Origin: Paenalicyclobacillus macrosporangiidus
GTDB lineage: Bacteria > Bacillota > Bacilli > Alicyclobacillales > Alicyclobacillaceae
Length of the DNA stretch: 58,470 nt
Direction: 5' to 3'
Assembly (NCBI RefSeq): GCF_900116805.1
Contig: NZ_FPBV01000021.1
Location: 1 to 58,470, forward strand
Position numbers and translations under genes: made by a program. Within the stretch, counting starts at the first letter, position 1; every line of letters starts with the position of its first letter. Positions 35,723-44,722 of this stretch are shown piece by piece. The notes below the pieces were generated by a model. The model had not been told where the DNA came from. It worked only from the letters and a program-made list of their open reading frames with translations, and did not search any database.

Positions 35723-36499
35723 TCAACCCTTGACGCCGAGGGCCGTCGCGGCGATCCCGATGTACTCCTTCCACGCGGTGGCGCTGAGGGACAAGGCGGA
35801 CGCCGACGGAAGCCACTGGAGATCGTAGGCGTCGGAGACGTGCTTCGCCAGGTAGCCGGTGGGGTACGGCAGGACGGAGATGCCTTGGCGCTGAAAGTCC
35901 ATGACGGCACGCCGCATGTGGTAGGCGGAGGTGACCAGGATGGGCCGCTGCAGGTGGTGCGCCGTGAGGATGGGTTTTGTGAAGGCGGCGTTCTCCTGGG
36001 TGTTGCGGCTGCGCGGGTCGGTATAAATCTCGCTTGCAGGGACACCGAGTTCGACGAGTTGGCGTTTGGCGACGTCGGCTTCGGCCAGAGGTTGGCCACC
36101 GGCGGTGTACAGGGGACCGGCGGAGATGATGATGGGCGCATGGAGCTGACGGTACAGCCGGGCGGTGGTGAGGAGGCGGTTGGCGGAGTCCCCGAGCAGG
36201 TTGCCGCGGCCGTCGCCGTCGGGCGCGTCCAGGACCACTCCGCCGCCGAGCATGACGATGGCGTCGCCGTGCAATTGGGACGGGGCGGGCTGGGGGTAGG
36301 CGGATTCGAGCGGATCGATCAACGCATTCGCGACGGACTGCGTCGACAGGGCGTAGACCATGGCGGCGATGGCGACCGTGGCCACGGAGAGGGGGCGCTG
36401 CCGTCGGCGGTGCAGGGCCAGGGCGAGCGCGAGCAGGAGCACGACGAACAGCCCCGGGGGCAGGATGAAGGCTTCAATGATCTTGATGAGGGTGAACAC
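35723..36499 (-). CDS. YdcF family (DUF218) membrane-anchored protein
   Basis: Encodes 258 residues from GTG 36499, with GGAGGTG 6-8 bases upstream (an ATG overlapping that site is an alternative). Two membrane helices span ~3-25 and ~30-50. The DUF218 fold follows: DAIVMLGGGVV, LYRQLHAPIIISAG, VPASEIYTDPRSRNTQENA, ILVTSAYHMRRAVMDF. The conserved Asp/Ser/His/Arg residues match ElyC/SanA-type proteins of envelope maintenance, whose activity is not firmly known. Stop lies 48 bases upstream of the T-box promoter on the same strand, so it may be the preceding transcription unit. Confidence 0.9.
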   Translation of the reverse strand: MFTLIKIIEAFILPPGLFVVLLLALALALHRRRQRPLSVATVAIAAMVYALSTQSVANALIDPLESAYPQPAPSQLHGDAIVMLGGGVVLDAPDGDGRGNLLGDSANRLLTTARLYRQLHAPIIISAGPLYTAGGQPLAEADVAKRQLVELGVPASEIYTDPRSRNTQENAAFTKPILTAHHLQRPILVTSAYHMRRAVMDFQRQGISVLPYPTGYLAKHVSDAYDLQWLPSASALSLSATAWKEYIGIAATALGVKG

Positions 36500-36744
36500 G
36501 GGCGGCACCTCCATGGGGGATTGTAACATGGAGGAAGGGGGCGGGGGCGCTGCGAGTGTGACGCCCCTCGAGCGATGCGCATGCGACCGCGCTTGGCTCG
36601 CTACCCCGAAGACGGTCAAGAAGTCAGTTTGCGGTTGTCAAAATGGATTACCTGCAGAACCAGGCCGCCGGGCAGGACAAAAGACAGAGTCGAAGTGTGA
36701 TTTCCGGCCCCGGGGCGGGGGCGCTAATCCGATTTTGCACCTCA

Positions 36745-36880
36745 CGCAGCGAGTTTTCGGGGCCTCGCATGATGGTAACGGGCCGGTTAAGCCGAGAAAT
36801 CGTAAAAAATCGAGCCCTTGGCCGAATCAAGAGGCCGAGTTTGTACGGAAAGCTGGCTTAAACCAGCGCTTCAGATTGGC
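36745..36880. repeat. Relic repeat F (IS21-end-like)
   Basis: The 480-base gap 36500-36979 has no gene. It contains CGGGCCGGTTAAGCCGAGAA, GGCCGAGTTTGTACGGAAAG and GCTGGCTTAAACCAG, the same motifs found in A/B (GAGTTTGTACGGAAA) and D/E (GGCTTAAA). This copy thus links the two subfamilies. Confidence 0.6.
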
Positions 36881-36979
36881 CGAGACATCTTAAGCCTGGG
36901 TTTTAGTACGACTTCTCGCACAACTTTTACAGTATATTCCTCATTGCGGAGGCGCTTCCCGTCTTCCATCGCGCTCTCT

Positions 36980-38611
36980 CTACATCTCTCCTCGCGCCAC
37001 CTGCCAGATCATCGAATCCGTTAGCATCTCCACGGGTGCCCGATCATCCGTGAGCAGCATGCCTCGGGTGTTGGCCGCCTCCGTGATATCCTGCAATCCG
37101 TTTTCCCACTCCTTCCGCACCGCGGCCAGCCGGCTGTTCTCTGGAATCGCCTGCAGGGAGGATGGCCGAAGCGCAGCGTTGCTCCCGATCACGACGTAAT
37201 TGTACGCGCCCCGCGCCTTCATAACGTACACGTGCGGAAACACGGCCCGGACGGTGCGCTCCATGGACAGGAGCAGCGGCGAGCCGGGCGACACCGCGTT
37301 CACGTTGAGCGCCACCAGTCCGCGCGGGGTGAGGACGGAGCGCACCTCCTCGAAAAACTCGCGCGTGCTCAGGTGGAAGGGAATGTAGATCTGCTGGGAG
37401 TAGGCGTCGACAATGGCGACGTCGTACCGCTTCCCGGCGGCGGCCGCCTGCCGGACATAGGCCCGCGCGTCCTGATGGACGATGTCGGCATCGTCCGGGC
37501 TGAGCCCGAAGTACCGGTAGTCCAGCGGGATGACGTCGCCGTCAATTTCCACGCCCGTGATGTGGAGGTCAGGGAATCGACCCCGATCGTACACGTTCAT
37601 CAGATGCGGAATGGTTCCCCCCGCCGATCCGAGGACCAGCACCGACGGCCCGGGGTCCGCGGCAGAGGCCGAAGGGTTCGCGGCCGGCGCAGCCCCCGAA
37701 ACCGTAGCCCCTGCCGGCCCGGCAGACCCTACCTCCGCCCCGGCGCTCACCAAATCCGGCAGCACCAGGTAGTCATCGTAGTAGTCTCCCTCATGGAGGG
37801 CGTCGCCCGGGCGACGGAGGGACTGGATCCCGCCGCCCTCGTTGTAGACCAGGGCGATGGCGCCGTCGCGGTCCTGCTCCACCTGCACGTGCTGATACAG
37901 GGTGTCCTTCGCGTACAGGACCTGGCCGCCCGTGTGGGACGGGGCGGCGGAGGGCAGAGCCAGGGCGACGATCGCGGGCACGGCGGTGCCGCTGGCGCCG
38001 ACCCAGCGCCAGGCGGTCCGGCCGAGGCCGACCGCGCTGACGAGGATCAACAGCGCCGCCCACAGCCACAGGGTGGCGCGGGTGCCGAGGAACGGGATGG
38101 TGCCGAATGCGGTACCGAAGGTGCCGAGGAGGCTTCCGGCGGTGGAGAAGGCGTACAGGTTTCCGGCCGCTTTCCCGACCTCGCTCGGGTCCGCCTGGAC
38201 CAGCCGGATGGCGAACGGGCTCACCATCGCCAGGAGCAGGACCGGCGGTGCGAACACGAGCAGGATGGCGGCGAACGAGACGACGATCACGCTGACCGGC
38301 GTCCCCAGGATCCCGCCTGACAGGCGGGCGAAGATGGCCTGGCCGAAGGCCGGAAGGAGGGCGGACCAGAGGCCGGCGGCCAGCGTGATCGACATGAGGA
38401 GGCGCGGATGTGGCCGCCGGTCCGCCACTCGGCCCCCCATCCAATAGCCGATGGACATGCACAACAGGATGAGGCCGATGATGTTCGCCCAGACCATCAT
38501 GGAGGTCCCAAAGTAGGGCGCGACGAAGCGGGATGCGGCCAGCTCCAACGCCATCACGGCAGCGCCGGTGATGGTGACGTAGACATATAGGAATGATTTG
38601 GGCAGGTGCAT
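36980..38611 (-). CDS. Membrane-fused spermidine synthase-like protein
   Basis: Encodes 543 residues, ATG after GGAGACACCGATT. Residues 1-200 hold about seven membrane helices of the MFS-like type (ALELAASRFVAPYFG, GLILLCMSIGYWMGGR). The cytosolic half is a spermidine-synthase-like Rossmann fold: VLVLGSAGGTIPHLMN (motif I, ~325), ITGVEIDGDVIPL, VHQDARAYVRQ and VDAYSQQIYIPFHLST. The family often lacks the polyamine-site Asp pair and is of uncertain chemistry. A ~35-residue Gly/Ala/Pro insert (around 285-320) separates the halves. Ends near the relic F gap. Confidence 0.88.
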   Translation of the reverse strand: MHLPKSFLYVYVTITGAAVMALELAASRFVAPYFGTSMMVWANIIGLILLCMSIGYWMGGRVADRRPHPRLLMSITLAAGLWSALLPAFGQAIFARLSGGILGTPVSVIVVSFAAILLVFAPPVLLLAMVSPFAIRLVQADPSEVGKAAGNLYAFSTAGSLLGTFGTAFGTIPFLGTRATLWLWAALLILVSAVGLGRTAWRWVGASGTAVPAIVALALPSAAPSHTGGQVLYAKDTLYQHVQVEQDRDGAIALVYNEGGGIQSLRRPGDALHEGDYYDDYLVLPDLVSAGAEVGSAGPAGATVSGAAPAANPSASAADPGPSVLVLGSAGGTIPHLMNVYDRGRFPDLHITGVEIDGDVIPLDYRYFGLSPDDADIVHQDARAYVRQAAAAGKRYDVAIVDAYSQQIYIPFHLSTREFFEEVRSVLTPRGLVALNVNAVSPGSPLLLSMERTVRAVFPHVYVMKARGAYNYVVIGSNAALRPSSLQAIPENSRLAAVRKEWENGLQDITEAANTRGMLLTDDRAPVEMLTDSMIWQVARGEM

Positions 38612-38756
38612 AATCGGTGTCTCCTCTCCCGAGTCCGCGCCGCCCGCCGGGGCACCGTGCGGCGCCGGGCCGGCCGGTGGCGCGTGCTGGGCACCCGCGC
38701 CGCACGGGCCGCGCAGTGCCCGGGACGATGGGGCGCATACGGGAGAGGATTCGTCG

Positions 38757-40526
38757 TCAGGCGTCCAGTTCCTCTTCCACCATGTCCTTGTTGGACAACC
38801 GCTCGATGGCCATCTCTTTCAACTTGAACTTCTGGATCTTGCGGGTGCCGGTCATCGGCCACTCGTCCGGCTGCATGAACCAGACGTGGCGCGGCACCTT
38901 GAACTTCGCGAGCCGCTCCAGGCACCAGTGGATGATCTCGCGGCGCGTGCACGTCTCCCCCGGCTTCAGTTCGATGAAGGCGGCGCCCGTCTCGGTGGTC
39001 AGTTTGTCGGGGACGCCGACGACGTACGCCTGGGCCACCTTCGGGTGCTTGGTGATGACATCCTCCACCTCTTTCGGTGCGACGTTCTCCCCGGAGACCT
39101 TGTAGACGTCCTTGCTGCGCCCGAGGAACTCGAAATAGCCGTCCGGGTGGATGCGGCCGAGATCGCCCGTGCGGAACCAGCCGTCCTTGTCGATGGCCAG
39201 CGCCGTCTCCTCGGGATTGTTGTAGTAGCCGCGCGTGACGGTGTTGCCGCGGGCGCACAGTTCGCCGACGGAGCCGGGCGGGAGGTCCTCGAGGGTGTGC
39301 GGATCGATCACCTTGTACTCCACATTCGCCCCGCCAAACTCGGGCAGTCCGGTGACGCCCGCCGGCTTGATGCGTCCGACGCGGGTGACGACGATCTCGA
39401 TGGGATCGCCCACCTCCGTGTGGACCGTGGAGGCGGTGACCTCCGTCCCGCCGTACGCGGTGCAGATCTCCGTCACGCCGAGCACCTCCACGGCCCGCTC
39501 CCAGACGGGCACCGGTGCGGGGGCGGCGGCGCACATCAGGGCGAACAGGTGAGGCAGGTGGAAGTTCCTCACCTCCGGGTGGTTGACGATGGCCACCAAC
39601 ATGGACGGCACGCAGAGAAAGTCGTTGGCCTCGTACCGCTCCATCAGCTGCAGGCTGAGGAGGGGCGAGAAGTCGCGGCAGGTGATGACGCACCCGCCGA
39701 CGAACGAGGCGGCGAGCAGGCCCTCTTCGAACGCGAACACGTGGTACATGGGCAGCGCCGTGAAGATCCGCCGGCCGTCCTCGATGGCGCGGCTGAGGCA
39801 GGTGGAGTAGGCGCACCGCAGGAACATGTCGTGGGTCAGCATGACCCCTTTGGGCAGCCCGGTCGATCCGGAGGTATAGATGATATACGCCACTTCATCG
39901 GGATACTCGGAGGCGCGCCAGCGGGCGGTGACCTCGTCGTCGCTCACCCTGTCGGCGCGGGCAAGGAAGTCGGCCCAGGGCTCGAATCCGTCCGGAAGCG
40001 GGGATGCCTCGTTCGATCCGCCGGCCCCCGCGAAATTCGGAATGCAGACGACGCCCTTCATCATCTTGTCCGGCCCGATGGGGCGATGGGCGAGGATGCG
40101 GGCGACGGCGTCGGCGTGGCGGATGCCCGACGCGGTCTGGTGCATCAGCAGCCAGTTGGTGTCGGACTGCTCGAGGATATAGGCCAGCTCGTCCTCGCGC
40201 AGCATGGTGTTGATGGGGATGCACACCGCGCCGACCAGCGAGATGGCGATGGCGGTGAAGACAAACTCCGGGTCGTTGGCCATCAGGACGGCCACGTGTT
40301 GGCGGCGGCGCACGCCGAGCGAGAGGAGGGACTTGGCGATCCGCCAGGCCTCCTGCCACACCTGCGCGTAGGTGAACTTTGCGTCGGGCGTAATGAGGAA
40401 CGGCCGCTCAGCGTAGCGTTGACATTGTACGTGAAAGTGGCTTGCGAACGTATGCCTCGGCCAGACCGGATATTGCGCCTCCAGGGCTTGGCGCCGCTCC
40501 TGCGGCGTGGGAATCGGTCGTGTCAC
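38757..40526 (-). CDS. Acyl-CoA synthetase (class I adenylate-forming enzyme)
   Basis: Encodes 589 residues from GTG 40526, AGGAGG 7 bases upstream. The AMP-binding motifs are complete: YTSGSTGLPKGVMLTHD (~214-230), AYGGTEVT, TGDLGRIHPDGYFEFLGRSK (~445-465) and the C-terminal catalytic Lys in GTRKIQKFKL (~560). It ligates CoA to a fatty or aromatic carboxylic acid using ATP. Divergent from a TetR-led acyl-CoA catabolic operon 284 bases away; the shared intergenic operator suggests it supplies the acyl-CoA. Substrate is unknown. Confidence 0.93.
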   Translation of the reverse strand: MTRPIPTPQERRQALEAQYPVWPRHTFASHFHVQCQRYAERPFLITPDAKFTYAQVWQEAWRIAKSLLSLGVRRRQHVAVLMANDPEFVFTAIAISLVGAVCIPINTMLREDELAYILEQSDTNWLLMHQTASGIRHADAVARILAHRPIGPDKMMKGVVCIPNFAGAGGSNEASPLPDGFEPWADFLARADRVSDDEVTARWRASEYPDEVAYIIYTSGSTGLPKGVMLTHDMFLRCAYSTCLSRAIEDGRRIFTALPMYHVFAFEEGLLAASFVGGCVITCRDFSPLLSLQLMERYEANDFLCVPSMLVAIVNHPEVRNFHLPHLFALMCAAAPAPVPVWERAVEVLGVTEICTAYGGTEVTASTVHTEVGDPIEIVVTRVGRIKPAGVTGLPEFGGANVEYKVIDPHTLEDLPPGSVGELCARGNTVTRGYYNNPEETALAIDKDGWFRTGDLGRIHPDGYFEFLGRSKDVYKVSGENVAPKEVEDVITKHPKVAQAYVVGVPDKLTTETGAAFIELKPGETCTRREIIHWCLERLAKFKVPRHVWFMQPDEWPMTGTRKIQKFKLKEMAIERLSNKDMVEEELDA

Positions 40527-40689
40527 GTGAATCGCCTCCTGTGCGGGCTCCATCCGCCCGCGTGCGATGGGGTCTGCCTCTCATTCTACCGGATGAGCCA
40601 CTGTACAGGGAATATTCGAACATGGGCCGGCGCGGCGAGACTTAGGTGCAGAGTATATAAGATATATTCCCAATACATTGATAATTCCG

Positions 40690-40737
40690 TTGAAACCCGC
40701 ACCACCTCAGGGTACAATCAAAACGGAATGAACATTC
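40690..40737 (+). promoter_or_regulatory. Promoter with TetR/FadR-like operator
   Basis: TTGAAA (40690-40695), exactly 17 bases, TACAAT (40713-40718). The inverted repeat GAATG-AA-CATTC (40726-40737) covers the expected transcription start and resembles half of the FadR (TetR-type) operator TGAATGA...TCATTCA of bacilli. Drives the acyl-CoA operon. Confidence 0.65.
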
Positions 40738-40810
40738 ACTACGCAACGTATACATGGGCTTGGGTGAAGAGTGGCGAGGAGGGGTCAGAACCTCTCCGAG
40801 GAGCGCTGCG

Positions 40811-41462
40811 ATGCACAAACAGATTGAAAGCGGTATCAAAAACCTGCAACTGTTGGCGGAGCGCAGGGCGATCCTGTGCCGCGCGGCGGCCAGGCTCTTT
40901 CGCAAGAAAGGGTATGACCGCACCACCATCCCGGAGATCGCGCAGGAGGCCGGCATGAGCGTGGGCTCCATATACCGGTACGTGAAAAAGAAAGAGGATA
41001 TCATCTATTTGCTCTACCGTGAGACGGTCAGCCAATTGGAGCGGAACGTCTACAACGTGTGCGCCGCGGAACTGCCCCCCGTTCGAAAAACTGTTTTGCT
41101 TCATCAGCCGCTACTACCGCTTCATCCACGACAACCGCGACGCCCTCCATGTCGGGCTTCGCGACATGAACCTGTTTGAAGGTTTCCGGGAGACGCTGCA
41201 AAAACAGGAGTCCCGGACCCTGCGGTGCATCGAATCCATCCTGCAGGAAGGCATCGAGAAAGGTGTCTTCGCGCCGGTCCGCGTCCCGCTGCTCGCCTAC
41301 AACATCATCATGCTGGGCCACATGTGGGTCATGCGCTCCTACCGGTTGAAGGGCATGACCATCGACGAGTACATCGCGCAACAGTACGACTTCATCCACC
41401 GGATTCTGACGCCAGGGCCGATGGGGACACCGCAACCAGAGGCGGAGGAGCCCCAGGGATGA
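40811..41462 (+). pseudogene. TetR-family regulator with a frameshift in a C-run
   Basis: The ATG at 40811 (GAGGAG upstream) encodes a standard TetR helix-turn-helix: RRAILCRAAARLFRKKGYDR, IPEIAQEAGMSVGSIYRYVK. At the run of six C's (41075-41080) the frame changes; the next frame carries on FEKLFCFISRYYRFIHDNRD and [20 protein letters not shown], ending at 41462. Five C's would give one ~217-residue protein. The lesion could be inactivation, phase variation by slippage or an assembly error. Stop overlaps ATG of the next frame (ATGA). Likely repressor of this operon and the divergent synthetase. Confidence 0.7.
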
Positions 41463-41794
41463 CCGACGACAGTAGCAACCGGGGACAGGCGAACTATTCT
41501 GCCGCGAAGGCAGGCCTGCAGGGATTCACGAAGACGCTCGCCATCGAGCTGGGGCCGTTTGGGATCAACGTCAATGCCGTCGCCCCTGGATTCATCGTGA
41601 CCGAGATGACGAGGCAGACCGCCCAGCGCATCGGGATGGATTTCGAGGAGAACCAGAAGCGGGCGGCGGAGCGGGTCCCCCTGCGGCGCGTCGGGCAGCC
41701 GGAGGATGTGGCGAATGTAATCGCCTTCTTGGTCAGCGATGACGCCAGTTATGTCTCCGGCCAGGTGATCTACGTCAACGGAGGCAGCCGCTAA
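41459..41794 (+). pseudogene. SDR gene lacking its N-terminal half
   Basis: Encodes 111 residues, ATG overlapping the TetR stop. Only the catalytic and C-terminal parts of a FabG-type SDR are present: [17 protein letters not shown] (Tyr/Lys), [17 protein letters not shown], and [13 protein letters not shown]. The dinucleotide-binding TGxxxGxG and NNAG segments (~150 residues) are absent, so it cannot bind NAD(P) normally. The junction lies precisely at the TetR stop, as expected of a deletion. 82 bases before the acyl-CoA dehydrogenase. Confidence 0.75.
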
Positions 41795-41876
41795 ATGTTC
41801 TGCCGCGCAGCACACGTGGGAAAAGGCGCCACGACACAGCTGTTGTCAAAATATTTTTGATTTGGAGGGAATGCTT

Positions 41877-43046
41877 GTGGACTTTACCTTGACGGAAGAA
41901 CAAAAGATGGTACAGCGGACGATCCGCGAATTCATCGAGAAGGAGGTCATGCCGTACGAACCGCAGGTGCTGCGGAATGAACGCGAAGGCAGACCCGGGT
42001 TGTCGCGAAGCGAGATTCGAGAGTTGCAGCTGAAGGCAAAACGGTTGGGATTCTGGGGCATCAACACGCCCGAGGAATACGGCGGTGCGAACCTCGGGCC
42101 GGTGATGACCGCGTTGATCCAGATGGAGGTGGGGCGGACGTTCGTTCCATTCCAGTTCGGCGGGTCGGCGGACAACATTCTCTATGCGTGCAATGAGGAA
42201 CAGAAGAAGCGATACCTGATCCCGGTGATCAACGGGGAACGCCGTTCCTGCTTCGCCCTGACGGAGCCAGGCGCGGGATCAGATGCGGCCAACATCCGGA
42301 TGTCGGCCGTGAAGGACGGCAAATACTGGGTGCTCAACGGAGAGAAGATCTTCATCACCAACGGCAACGAGGCGGACTTTGCCATGGTGTTCGCCGTCAC
42401 GGACAAGGAGAAGGGGGCGCGGGGCGGCGTCACCTGCTTTTTGGTCGACCGGGAGATGGGCTGGAGGTCGGAGCCCATCCACACGATGGGCGAGTGGTCG
42501 CCGGCCTCGTTGATCTTCGAGAATGTGCGGGTTCCCGAAGAGAACGTCCTCGGCGAGGTGGGCGGGGGGTTTGACCTCGCGATGAAATGGATTGGGCAGG
42601 GGAGATGGGTCATTCCGGCCCGCGGGATCGGGGCCGCCGAACGCCTCCTGCAGATGGCTATCGATCACGCCAAGATGCGCGTCACCTTCGGCAAACCGAT
42701 CGCGGAGCGGCAGGCCATCCAGTGGATGATCGCCGACTCGGCGGTGGAAATCGAGGCCACGCGGTGGCTGGTGCTGCGCGCGGCGTGGTTGGCAGAGCGC
42801 GGGCAGGACAACCGGCACGCCGCCTCGATGGCGAAACTGTACGGCGCGAACATGGCCAACCGCGTCTGCGATCGCGTGCTTCAGATCCACGGCGGCATGG
42901 GGTACACCAAGGAGTTGCCGATTGAGCGCTGGTACCGGGAGATGCGGGTGTGGCGCATCTTCGAGGGCACGGACGAGATTCAGCGGTTCATCATCGCCCG
43001 CAATCTGCTGAAGGGCTATGTGAAAATCGGCGAACTGATGGACTGA
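41877..43046 (+). CDS. Acyl-CoA dehydrogenase
   Basis: Encodes 389 residues from GTG 41877, GGAGGG 7 bases upstream; an ATG at 41871 is too close to that site. FAD-dependent: CFALTEPGAGSDAANIRMSA (FAD/substrate), GEKIFITNGNEADF, FENVRVPEENVLGE, LQIHGGMGYTKELPIERWYR, and catalytic Glu in RIFEGTDEIQRF. Oxidises an acyl-CoA to a 2-enoyl-CoA, electrons passing to ETF. First intact enzyme gene of the operon, 15 bases before the thiolase-like gene. The substrate may be branched or cyclic, judging from neighbours. Confidence 0.94.
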   Translation: MDFTLTEEQKMVQRTIREFIEKEVMPYEPQVLRNEREGRPGLSRSEIRELQLKAKRLGFWGINTPEEYGGANLGPVMTALIQMEVGRTFVPFQFGGSADNILYACNEEQKKRYLIPVINGERRSCFALTEPGAGSDAANIRMSAVKDGKYWVLNGEKIFITNGNEADFAMVFAVTDKEKGARGGVTCFLVDREMGWRSEPIHTMGEWSPASLIFENVRVPEENVLGEVGGGFDLAMKWIGQGRWVIPARGIGAAERLLQMAIDHAKMRVTFGKPIAERQAIQWMIADSAVEIEATRWLVLRAAWLAERGQDNRHAASMAKLYGANMANRVCDRVLQIHGGMGYTKELPIERWYREMRVWRIFEGTDEIQRFIIARNLLKGYVKIGELMD

Positions 43047-43061
43047 GAAGAGGTGACGGAC

Positions 43062-44207
43062 GTGAAATCGGAACGGGTCGCCGCCATCGTGGGAGTCGCT
43101 GAATCCGACCTGGGTGAGACACCCGGAAAGACGGTGTTGCAATTGCAGGCACAAGCCGCGAAAGCGGCCCTCGAGGACGCGGGATTGACGAAGGACGACG
43201 TGGACGCCGTGTTCACGGCCGGGAATTGGGCGTGGTCCCCGCCCATGATGCTGGCGGAATACCTGGGGATCCGGCCCCGATTCACGGATGGCACCAACAT
43301 CGGCGGGTCTTCGTTCGAAGCCCACGTGGGCCACGCCGTGGCGGGGCTCCGGGCCGGTTTGTTTGACGTCGCGCTCGTGACGTACGGGAGCACGCAGCGT
43401 TCGGACCGAAGCCGCCGGCGCCCGCCGGCTTCCCCTCAGTTGACGGCACAGTTCGAGTTGCCCTACGGCTTGCCCACCCCCGTCGGTGCGTACGCACTGG
43501 CCGCCATGCGTCACATGCACCAGTACGGCACCACCTCCGAGCAGTTGGCGGAGATCGCCGTCGCCACGCGAAAATGGGCCATGTTGAACGAGAAGGCCAT
43601 GATGCGGGAACCCATCACCATCGAGGATGTGCTCAGGTCCCGGTGGATCGCGGAGCCGTTGCACCTGCTCGACTGCTGCCTGGTGACGGACGGGGGCGGC
43701 GCCGTCGTGATCGCGTCGGCACGCAAGGCGCCGCTGGCGGCCAAGCGCCCGGTGTGGGTGCTCGGGCATGGGGAGACGCACACGCACAACACAATTGTGA
43801 ACATGCCCGACCTGACGGTGACCGGGGCGAGGGAGAGCGGGCGGCGCGCGTTCGAGATGGCCGGCGTCACACACGATGAGCTCGACGTGGTCGAGATCTA
43901 CGATTCCTTCACCATCACGGTGCTGCTGACCCTGGAGGCCCTCGGCTTCTGCAAGCCGGGGGAAGGGGGTGCCTTCGTCAGCGGTCAGCGCACGGCGCCC
44001 GGAGGGGACTTTCCGATGAACACCAACGGGGGCGGATTGTCCTACTGCCATCCGGGGATGTACGGGATCTTCCTGCTCATCGAGGCGGTGCGCCAGCTGC
44101 GCGGAGAGTGCGGCCCGCGCCAGGTCCCCGGTGCGCGGCTGGCGCTCGTTCACGGAACGGGGGGCGTGCTGTCCTCCACGGCGACCGTGATCTTGGGGAG
44201 GGATTGA
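43062..44207 (+). CDS. Thiolase-like (SCP-x type) protein
   Basis: Encodes 381 residues from GTG 43062, after GAAGAGGTG. Thiolase fold: DAVFTAGNWAW, GTNIGGSSFEAHVGHAVAG, LVTYGSTQRSD, VVEIYDSFTITVLLTLEALG, and VHGTGGVLSSTATVILG. The Cys expected in the nucleophile loop is replaced by Ser (GGSSFEAH). Proteins of this type pair with a DUF35 OB-fold partner, here 1 base downstream; the known example Ltp2-ChsH2 is a retro-aldol lyase, using Tyr residues near IYDSF and the Gly-rich SYCHPG. It may release acetyl- or propionyl-CoA from a beta-hydroxy acyl-CoA. Confidence 0.88.
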   Translation: MKSERVAAIVGVAESDLGETPGKTVLQLQAQAAKAALEDAGLTKDDVDAVFTAGNWAWSPPMMLAEYLGIRPRFTDGTNIGGSSFEAHVGHAVAGLRAGLFDVALVTYGSTQRSDRSRRRPPASPQLTAQFELPYGLPTPVGAYALAAMRHMHQYGTTSEQLAEIAVATRKWAMLNEKAMMREPITIEDVLRSRWIAEPLHLLDCCLVTDGGGAVVIASARKAPLAAKRPVWVLGHGETHTHNTIVNMPDLTVTGARESGRRAFEMAGVTHDELDVVEIYDSFTITVLLTLEALGFCKPGEGGAFVSGQRTAPGGDFPMNTNGGGLSYCHPGMYGIFLLIEAVRQLRGECGPRQVPGARLALVHGTGGVLSSTATVILGRD

Positions 44208-44208
44208 C

Positions 44209-44616
44209 GTGCCGAATCCATGGCCGAAACCTGAGGTGGATGGGGACTCGCGGCCCTTCTGGGAAGGGTTGCACCAGGGCGAGCTCCGGATCCAGCGTTG
44301 CGAAGACTGCGGGCGCCACATCTTCTATCCGCGATCCATTTGCCCTCATTGTTTCTCCGACCGCGTGCGCTGGGTGCTGGCGACCGGACGCGGCCGCATC
44401 TACTCCTACACAGTGGTGCACCGGGCGCAGGGCCCGTTTGCGGAAGAGGCCCCCTACGTCGTGGCTATCGTCGAATTGGAGGAAGGCGTTCGGATGATGA
44501 GCCGAATCGTTGGGCCGCGGGAAGAGGTGGCTATCGAAAAGCCGGTTCGGGTGGTCTTTACGCGTGTGGACGATGAACTCATCCTCCCGTTCTTCGAAGT
44601 GTTGAAAGAGGGATGA
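44209..44616 (+). CDS. DUF35 OB-fold protein with zinc ribbon, partner of thiolase-like protein
   Basis: Encodes 135 residues, GTG immediately after the thiolase stop. N-terminal rubredoxin-like zinc ribbon CEDCGRHIFYPRSICPHC (Cys at ~32, 35, 46, 49) is followed by an OB fold (GRGRIYSYTVVHR, VAIVELEEGVRMMSRIV). The family forms complexes with SCP-x thiolases, supplying acyl-CoA binding. No separate catalytic residue is seen. Translationally coupled. Confidence 0.92.
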   Translation: MPNPWPKPEVDGDSRPFWEGLHQGELRIQRCEDCGRHIFYPRSICPHCFSDRVRWVLATGRGRIYSYTVVHRAQGPFAEEAPYVVAIVELEEGVRMMSRIVGPREEVAIEKPVRVVFTRVDDELILPFFEVLKEG

Positions 44617-44620
44617 AACG

Positions 44621-44716
44621 ATGTTTGACGTACGTCGCCTCGCCTGTTTCATCAACGGAACGACCCTGTACGTGGACGGAGGTCCGAGTCCGCTCCATTC
44701 CCTAGAGGAGAGGTGA
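44621..44716 (+). pseudogene. C-terminal scrap of a second SDR gene
   Basis: Encodes 31 residues from ATG 44621: FINGTTLYVDGGPSPL matches the SDR C-terminal motif 'ITGxxLYVDGG'. No other SDR region precedes it. Fills the gap between the DUF35 and CoA-ligase genes, indicating loss of a reductase gene by deletion. Confidence 0.6.
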
Positions 44717-44722
44717 TCGGCG

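Noticed and set aside
42279-44321. 680-codon open frame opposite the acyl-CoA dehydrogenase and thiolase genes
   Set aside because: Arises from GC-rich third positions of strongly supported plus-strand genes; no family features, composition rich in Arg/His/Pro.
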